DNA of 25,381 nucleotides from Gluconacetobacter johannae (GTDB lineage Bacteria; Pseudomonadota; Alphaproteobacteria; Acetobacterales; Acetobacteraceae): the NCBI RefSeq assembly GCF_025994435.1, contig NZ_BAQK01000015.1:1-25381 (forward strand), read 5' to 3'. The number at the start of each line of letters is the position of its first letter. Position 1 is the stretch's first letter. Shown in pieces: positions 20,758 to 25,381 of this stretch. The notes beneath the pieces are model-generated. The model was not told the DNA's origin. It searched no databases and saw nothing but the letters and a program-made list of their open reading frames with translations. The position numbers and the translations under genes were made by a program.

Positions 20758-22833
20758 ATGGACATGGCGTTCCTGACGGATTCATCGCTGTTCCTCTGCC
20801 CGGTGCCGATCGGCCTTGCCGCGGGGCCCATCCTGCCTGACTATTTCGTCTGTCTTCTCGATCATGCCGGTCACGTCACGGGCTGGAGCGCCGACGCCGA
20901 GCGGATCTCGGGCTATCGGGCAGCCGATATCCTGGGTCGGCCGTTTTCCGATCTCTTTCCGTCCGACCAGGGCGGGACAGGCGTGCCGTCGCAGGCGCTG
21001 GAGGCCGCGCGGGACTGGGGACGGGGCGAACGAACCGGCACGGCCGGGCGCAAGGATGGCAGCCGTTTCCGCGCGCAGGTCGTCGTCCATGCCTTTACCG
21101 ACGACCAGGGCCGGCCGACGGCCGGGGCCGTGGCCTTCATCCGCGATCTGACGATCCGGAACCTGCCGACCGGATTGCACTGCCCGGCGGATACGGCGCT
21201 GGACATCATTCTGCGGAAAATATCCGAAGGGGTTGCGCTGTTCGGCGCCGACCATGGGCTGGTCTATTGCAATGCCCGCTTCGGCGCCGTTCTCGGCCTG
21301 TCGGAGGACCATCTTCGATACGGCACGTCGTCCGACCAGTTGCTGTCCGAACTGGTGGGCGTCCCCGGCGACGGGGGGGACGCGATCGTCCTGCACCAGA
21401 CCGACATGCAGGGGCTGGAGGGGCAGCGCGACTGGACGATCGAGACCCGACGCCAGGATCGTTCGATCCTTCTGTCATGCTTCGTGCTGCCCGATGGCCG
21501 CCGCGTCGTGACCTGCGACGACATGACCGCCCGACGGCAGGCGGAAAGCCGGGCGACGTACCTCGAACAGCATGATCCCGTGACGGCTCTTGCGAACCTG
21601 TACGGTTTGCAGCGGCATCTGCAGATCCATTGCGCGCGGCCGGACAATCGGTTTTCCGTCTTCTATTTCGATCTTTTCGGGTTCAAGCGTGTCAACAACA
21701 CGATGGGGCACGCGGCCGGGGACGAATTGCTGCGGATCGCCGCCGGTCGCATCCGGGCGATCCTGGGATCGTCCGACCTGGGCGCGCATCTCCGCGGCAA
21801 CAAATTCGCGATCGTCGTGCATTCGGAACAGGACGATGCGGGCATCGACGCCCTGGCGCGCCGCCTGCGAACCGCCCTGACGCGGCCGATTGCCGTCCTG
21901 GGGCATGAGGTCACGGTCGGCGTCGGCATCGGCATCGTGCGCTTCCCGGCCGACGGCGTCGATCGCGACACCCTGCTGTGGAACGCGGACATTGCGCTCC
22001 AGCACGCGAAGGATGGGGACGCCAGCCGCATCCGTTTCTACGATCCGGACATGGACGAGGCGCGGCGCCGGCGCATGGAGCTGGAACGCGACCTGCGCCT
22101 TGCGCTGGAGCGGGACGAATTCGTCCTGTATTACCAACCGTTCCTGAATCTCAAGACCAACCGGATCGTCGGTTTCGAGGCCCTGATCCGCTGGCAGCAT
22201 CCCCTGCGTGGCCTGGTCTCGCCCGGTGATTTCATCCCGGCCGCGGAAAGCATGGGCCTGATGTACGACATCGGCGTCTGGACGCTGGATGCCGCATGTC
22301 GCGAGGCGGTTGGCTGGCCGGGCGATACGGTCGTCTCGGTCAATGTGTCGGCGGCCCAGTTCCGACATGGCGGGCTGGTCGAAACCGTGCAGCGGGCCCT
22401 GGCATGTTCGGGGCTGGATGCGATGCGGCTGGAACTGGAAATTACCGAAACCGCCATGATCGACGACGTACCCCATGCGGGCCGCGTGCTGCACCAGCTG
22501 CGCGACATGGGCGTACAGATCGCGCTGGACGATTTCGGGACCGGCTATTCGTCCCTCAGTTTCCTGCACAGCCTGCCTTTCACGCGCATCAAGATCGACC
22601 GCAGCTTCATTCGCGACATGGGCAACGGCATGGGCGACGGCGGGGCGATCGTCCGGGCGATCACCGGCCTGTGCGGCAGCCTGGGCGTGGTGGCGACCGC
22701 CGAAGGGGTGGAGACGCAGGCGCAGTTCGATTACCTGAAACAGGTGAATTGTTCCGAAATCCAGGGATTTTTCTTCAGTTACCCTTGTCCGGCGGCCGAG
22801 GCGCGGCAGCTTCTGGATGTCCGCCGCGATTAG
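20758..22833 (+). CDS. PAS-PAS-GGDEF-EAL cyclic di-GMP phosphodiesterase
   Basis: A 691-residue cytoplasmic sensor protein without membrane segments. Two PAS-like domains cover about 25-135 and 145-260. The GGDEF domain (about 270-430) keeps the fold (FYFDLFGFKRVNNTMGHAAGDELL), but the active-site motif is RGNKF (346-350) and the inhibitory-site arginine is missing, so cyclase activity is unlikely. The EAL domain (about 450-690) has its catalytic set: FEALIRW (Glu474), NVSAAQF (Asn529), EITET (Glu561), LDDFGTG (Asp591-Asp592), KIDRSF (Lys612), AEGVE (Glu649, Glu652). The probable activity is c-di-GMP hydrolysis, with the dead GGDEF as a possible GTP sensor. In acetic acid bacteria such enzymes tune cellulose synthesis. 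No clear heme-ligand histidine of the FixL type is visible in the PAS domains. Confidence 0.9.
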   Translation: MDMAFLTDSSLFLCPVPIGLAAGPILPDYFVCLLDHAGHVTGWSADAERISGYRAADILGRPFSDLFPSDQGGTGVPSQALEAARDWGRGERTGTAGRKDGSRFRAQVVVHAFTDDQGRPTAGAVAFIRDLTIRNLPTGLHCPADTALDIILRKISEGVALFGADHGLVYCNARFGAVLGLSEDHLRYGTSSDQLLSELVGVPGDGGDAIVLHQTDMQGLEGQRDWTIETRRQDRSILLSCFVLPDGRRVVTCDDMTARRQAESRATYLEQHDPVTALANLYGLQRHLQIHCARPDNRFSVFYFDLFGFKRVNNTMGHAAGDELLRIAAGRIRAILGSSDLGAHLRGNKFAIVVHSEQDDAGIDALARRLRTALTRPIAVLGHEVTVGVGIGIVRFPADGVDRDTLLWNADIALQHAKDGDASRIRFYDPDMDEARRRRMELERDLRLALERDEFVLYYQPFLNLKTNRIVGFEALIRWQHPLRGLVSPGDFIPAAESMGLMYDIGVWTLDAACREAVGWPGDTVVSVNVSAAQFRHGGLVETVQRALACSGLDAMRLELEITETAMIDDVPHAGRVLHQLRDMGVQIALDDFGTGYSSLSFLHSLPFTRIKIDRSFIRDMGNGMGDGGAIVRAITGLCGSLGVVATAEGVETQAQFDYLKQVNCSEIQGFFFSYPCPAAEARQLLDVRRD

Positions 22834-22933
22834 GCAAGGGTCAGGTCGCGGGCATCAGGCACAGGCCGCCCGCCGGCCCCGGCCGGTCGTTTCCGCCAGG
22901 CTGGATCAGGTTCCGTCCAGAAAAGGTCCGGTC

Positions 22934-23821
22934 ATGCTTGCCTTGCTGTTCTTCGCGGTCGTCCTGATCTGGGGCACGACCTGGTTCGCCATCCATGTCC
23001 AGGTCGGCGTGACGACGCCTCAGACGGCCATTTTCTGGCGCTTTCTTCTGGCGTCCCTGGTGATGGGGGCGTGGCTGCGCCTGTCGGGGCGGTGGCGGCG
23101 GGTTCCGCTGCGGGTTCATGGCTGGCTGGCGCCGATGGGGGCGTGCCTGTTTTCGTGTAATTTCCTGGCGATCTACGGATCGGAGACCTATCTGGCCAGC
23201 GGCACCGTCTCGGTCATCTTCAGCCTGGCGACCCTGTTCAATACGCTCAACCAATGGGTGTTCTTCCGCCATCGCCCCGGCCTGCGTAGCGTGCTGGGCG
23301 GGTGCATCGCGATCCTGGGCGTCGTGTTCCTGACCGGCCTGACGGGTGTCGGCGGTATTTCCCCCATCGGAACGGTCCTGGCGCTGACGGGCACGTTCCT
23401 GTTTTCCTGCGGCAACATGCTGTCCCGCCGGGCGGTGGCGTCGGGGGTCGACCTGCCGAACGCGGTCTTTCGCGGCATGGTATGGGGATGCCTGTTCCTG
23501 GCCGTCCGGGTCCTGGCGGGCGGGTCGTCGCTGGCCGGCTCGACCGACCCTGCATGGATCGGGGCGCTGCTGTACCTGGCGGTTCCGGGATCGGTGGTGG
23601 CGTTCCTGGCCTATCTGCACCTGGTGCATCGGATCGGCGCGGATCGCGCGGCCTATACCACCATCCTGTCGCCCGTCGTCGCGCTGGCGATCTCCATCGT
23701 CTATGAAGGCACGCGATGGACATCGGGCATGACGACCGGTGTGGTCCTGATCCTGCTGGGCAATCTGGTCACCTTCGCGCCGCTGGGGCGGCTGGCCGCC
23801 CCGACGCCGGCCCGGTCGTAA
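22934..23821 (+). CDS. EamA/DMT-superfamily transporter
   Basis: A 295-residue membrane protein with about ten hydrophobic helices in two EamA repeats (about 1-135 and 150-285). The first repeat shows LIWGTTWFAIHVQVG and FWRFLLASLVM; the second GNMLSRRAVASG and LSPVVALAISIVYEG, a family hallmark near the C-terminus. Members export amino acids, nucleobases or other small metabolites; substrate cannot be told. The ATG at 22934 gives a standard N-terminus right before helix 1; an upstream ATG at 22817 adds 39 Arg/Pro-rich residues overlapping the previous gene. Confidence 0.88.
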   Translation: MLALLFFAVVLIWGTTWFAIHVQVGVTTPQTAIFWRFLLASLVMGAWLRLSGRWRRVPLRVHGWLAPMGACLFSCNFLAIYGSETYLASGTVSVIFSLATLFNTLNQWVFFRHRPGLRSVLGGCIAILGVVFLTGLTGVGGISPIGTVLALTGTFLFSCGNMLSRRAVASGVDLPNAVFRGMVWGCLFLAVRVLAGGSSLAGSTDPAWIGALLYLAVPGSVVAFLAYLHLVHRIGADRAAYTTILSPVVALAISIVYEGTRWTSGMTTGVVLILLGNLVTFAPLGRLAAPTPARS

Positions 23822-23920
23822 AGGCACGCGCCGGGCCGCTATCCGGCAACGCTGGATCAGGCCGACGGATCGTTCCACACTCGGTCGGACGAACGACGCG
23901 GCAACCGGGCAGGGGACGAT

Positions 23921-25267
23921 ATGGACAGGCAGGCGGACAGGGGCGACATGCCGGTGAGGATGTCGTCGATGCTCGATGCATTGCCCCTGTCGCGCGCCCA
24001 TGTCCGTCTGCTGCTGATCGGGGGGCTGGGCTATCTGTTCGACGGTCTGGATGGATCGTCCCTGGCGTTTTTCCTGCCGGTCCTGCGCGGGGCCTGGCAT
24101 CTGTCCGGGGTACAGGCAGGGCTGATCGCCTCCAGCACGTCGCAGGGTTATCTGATCGGCTCGTTCCTGTCGGGCTTCCTGGCCGACAGGATCGGTCGCC
24201 GGCGCATCATGATGTCGGCACTGGCGCTGTATTGCGTGGCGTCATGCCTCAGCGCCCTGGCCCAGGACTGGCGGACCTATTTCGCCCTGCGCCTGGTCTG
24301 TGGCATCGGCACGGGGGCCGAGGCCGTGGTCATCATCCCTTATATCGCCGAATTCCTGCCGGCACGCCTGCGCGGGCGATTGTGCGGGGCGGTGGTCGGG
24401 TTCTTCTCGTTCGGTTATTTCCTGGCCGCGTGCCTGGGCTTCTTCATCGTCTCGGCCGCGCCCCAGGGCTGGCGCATGGCCTCGGTGATGACGGGCCTGC
24501 CGATCCTGCTGCTGCTGTGGTGGCGGCGCGCGCTGCCGGAATCGCCGCGCTGGCTGGAAATCCGCGGCCGCCATGCCGAGGCGCGTCTGGTCATCCAGGC
24601 GTTTGCCGGTGGCGGGGGGCGGGATCCGCTTCCACCGGCTCAGTCCTGGGTGGGGGAGGAGGCGCCGCCGGCCGGTCCGGGCGTGTGGTCGGCGCGGTGG
24701 CGCTCGCGGGTGCTGCTGTGCGTATGGCTGTGGACGTGGCTGTTCTTTTCCTTCTACGGTTTCTTTTCGTGGATTCCGAGCCTGTTGCTGAAACGCGGGC
24801 TGAACCTGTCCGACAGTTTCGGCCTGTCGCTGCTGATCTTCGCGGCGCAGATCCCCGGATATTTCGCCGCGGCTTGGCTGAACGGCCCGTTGGGACGGCG
24901 GCGGGTCATGATCGGCGCGCTGGTGCTGGCCGCGCTGTCGGCGCTGCTGCTGGTCCGCGCGAATGGCGTGGCCGGCCTGCTGGCGGGGGCCATGGGGCTT
25001 TCGGCCGGCCTGAACGGGGCGGTCGCGGGGCTGTATGCCTACACGCCCGAACTGTTTCCCACCCGCATCCGCGCGACCGCGATGGGCCTGGCATCGGGGA
25101 TCAGCCGCCTGGGGGCCATCGGCGGTGCGTTCGGCATCAGTTTGATCGCCGAACACGGTGGCACGGCCCCGGTCTTCGCCGTCACCGGCGCGGCACTGGG
25201 GCTGGCGGTGCTGGCGCTGTTCACGGTCGCGCCGGAAACCGACAACAGCGCCCTGCCCGAACAATGA
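23921..25267 (+). CDS. MFS transporter, sugar/aromatic-acid porter-like
   Basis: A 448-residue, 12-helix major facilitator. GYLFDGLDGSSLAFFLPVL in helix 1 (Asp residues as in AAHS/NiaP-type proton symporters), motif A GFLADRIGRRR (85-95), RLVCGIGTGAEAVVIIPYIAEFLP in helix 4, LPESPRWLEIRGR before the central loop and YTPELFPTRIRATAMGLASG in the second half are diagnostic of the sugar porter/AAHS branch. Likely substrates are a small organic acid, niacin-like compound or sugar; nothing in the context decides. AGGGGA lies 5 bases upstream of the ATG. The 99-base gap from the EamA gene shows no obvious terminator, so co-transcription is possible. Confidence 0.88.
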   Translation: MDRQADRGDMPVRMSSMLDALPLSRAHVRLLLIGGLGYLFDGLDGSSLAFFLPVLRGAWHLSGVQAGLIASSTSQGYLIGSFLSGFLADRIGRRRIMMSALALYCVASCLSALAQDWRTYFALRLVCGIGTGAEAVVIIPYIAEFLPARLRGRLCGAVVGFFSFGYFLAACLGFFIVSAAPQGWRMASVMTGLPILLLLWWRRALPESPRWLEIRGRHAEARLVIQAFAGGGGRDPLPPAQSWVGEEAPPAGPGVWSARWRSRVLLCVWLWTWLFFSFYGFFSWIPSLLLKRGLNLSDSFGLSLLIFAAQIPGYFAAAWLNGPLGRRRVMIGALVLAALSALLLVRANGVAGLLAGAMGLSAGLNGAVAGLYAYTPELFPTRIRATAMGLASGISRLGAIGGAFGISLIAEHGGTAPVFAVTGAALGLAVLALFTVAPETDNSALPEQ

Positions 25268-25270
25268 CAC

Positions 25271-25341
25271 GGGCCTGAGGCCCTGGACCCCGATCAGGGA
25301 TGAAACGACTTGGTTTCAGGGCATCGCCCTTTGGAAACCCA
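25271..25341. repeat. Dispersed palindromic intergenic repeat, copy 2 (inverted)
   Basis: The segment begins four bases after the MFS stop codon. Hairpin 1 is GGGCC-TGA-GGCCC (25271-25283); a spacer with CTGGACCCCGATCAGGGATG and GAAACGACTTGGTTTC follows; hairpin 2 is AGGGC-ATC-GCCCT (25319-25331), then TTGGAAACCC. Compared with the reverse complement of 14975-15042, most positions match, apart from a few substitutions and the orientation of the second hairpin. A further small stem AGGGCC-GA-GGCCCT occurs at 25368-25381, so a related unit may continue beyond the window. Confidence 0.65.
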
Positions 25342-25381
25342 GGACTTCATAAAACGAATGGGATGCAAGGGCCGAGGCCCT

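Noticed and set aside
20510..20776. An 88-codon open frame before the PAS-GGDEF-EAL gene.
   Set aside because: It has no ribosome-binding site and no protein-like pattern, and it overlaps the candidate promoter and the next start codon. More likely it is untranslated leader.
22880..22931. Minus-strand sequence GGAACCTGATCCAG reminiscent of a TPP riboswitch upstream of the EamA gene.
   Set aside because: It is in the wrong orientation for the transporter, and the CTGAGA and GCGTAGGGA blocks are missing. It is probably chance similarity.
1..25381. tRNA, rRNA, CRISPR arrays, transposases, integrases and phage genes.
   Set aside because: No cloverleaf with a GGTTCGAATCC-type arm, no regularly spaced direct repeats and no recombinase or transposase motifs were found by reading the sequence. 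No search tool was available.

Overview
The window is GC-rich, densely packed bacterial chromosome. Several features point to an acetic acid bacterium (Acetobacteraceae, Gluconacetobacter-like): a split Fo-only ATP synthase operon with both b' and b subunits, a short HPr kinase beside rapZ/EIIA/HPr/EI, a TPP-controlled TonB receptor, and short palindromic intergenic repeats. This placement is inferred from gene order and protein style, not from a database match.

Layout. Bases 50-373 (minus) encode a Rid-family protein, divergent from a tight plus-strand operon at 544-7032. That operon runs hprK, rapZ, EIIA (mannose type), HPr, EI, pabB, pabC, with overlapping or touching stop/start codons at most junctions. 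It combines a regulatory PTS phosphorelay without a sugar permease with two of the enzymes for p-aminobenzoate. purH (7249-8826) and a secreted protein of unknown function (8935-9696) follow. The Fo operon atpI-atpB-atpE-atpF'-atpF (9985-12522) runs straight into a polyprenyl-phosphate-type GT2 glycosyltransferase and an ArnT/PMT-like membrane glycosyltransferase (to 14963).

A thiamine module occupies 15336-18853: promoter, TPP riboswitch, TonB-dependent outer-membrane receptor and a ThiY/NMT1-like periplasmic binding protein. No ABC permease or ATPase is next to it. Each side of the module carries a tiny minus-strand ORF for a single-span membrane protein (45 aa at 15070-15207, 43 aa at 18896-19027). 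The first has two mutually exclusive hairpins over its ribosome-binding site.

Bases 19028-19443 are gene-poor, partly AT-rich and full of inverted repeats. A DUF2721-like membrane protein (minus), an 80-aa orphan (TTG start), a PAS-PAS-GGDEF-EAL c-di-GMP protein with a degenerate GGDEF motif, an EamA-type exporter and an MFS transporter complete the window. A dispersed palindromic repeat lies at 14975-15042 and recurs in inverted orientation at 25271-25341, about 10 kb away.

No tRNA, rRNA, CRISPR array, transposase or phage gene was seen. The most original items are the two tiny membrane proteins with structured leaders, the dispersed repeat, the AT-rich repeat cluster at 19266-19306, and the thiamine module lacking an inner-membrane transporter.
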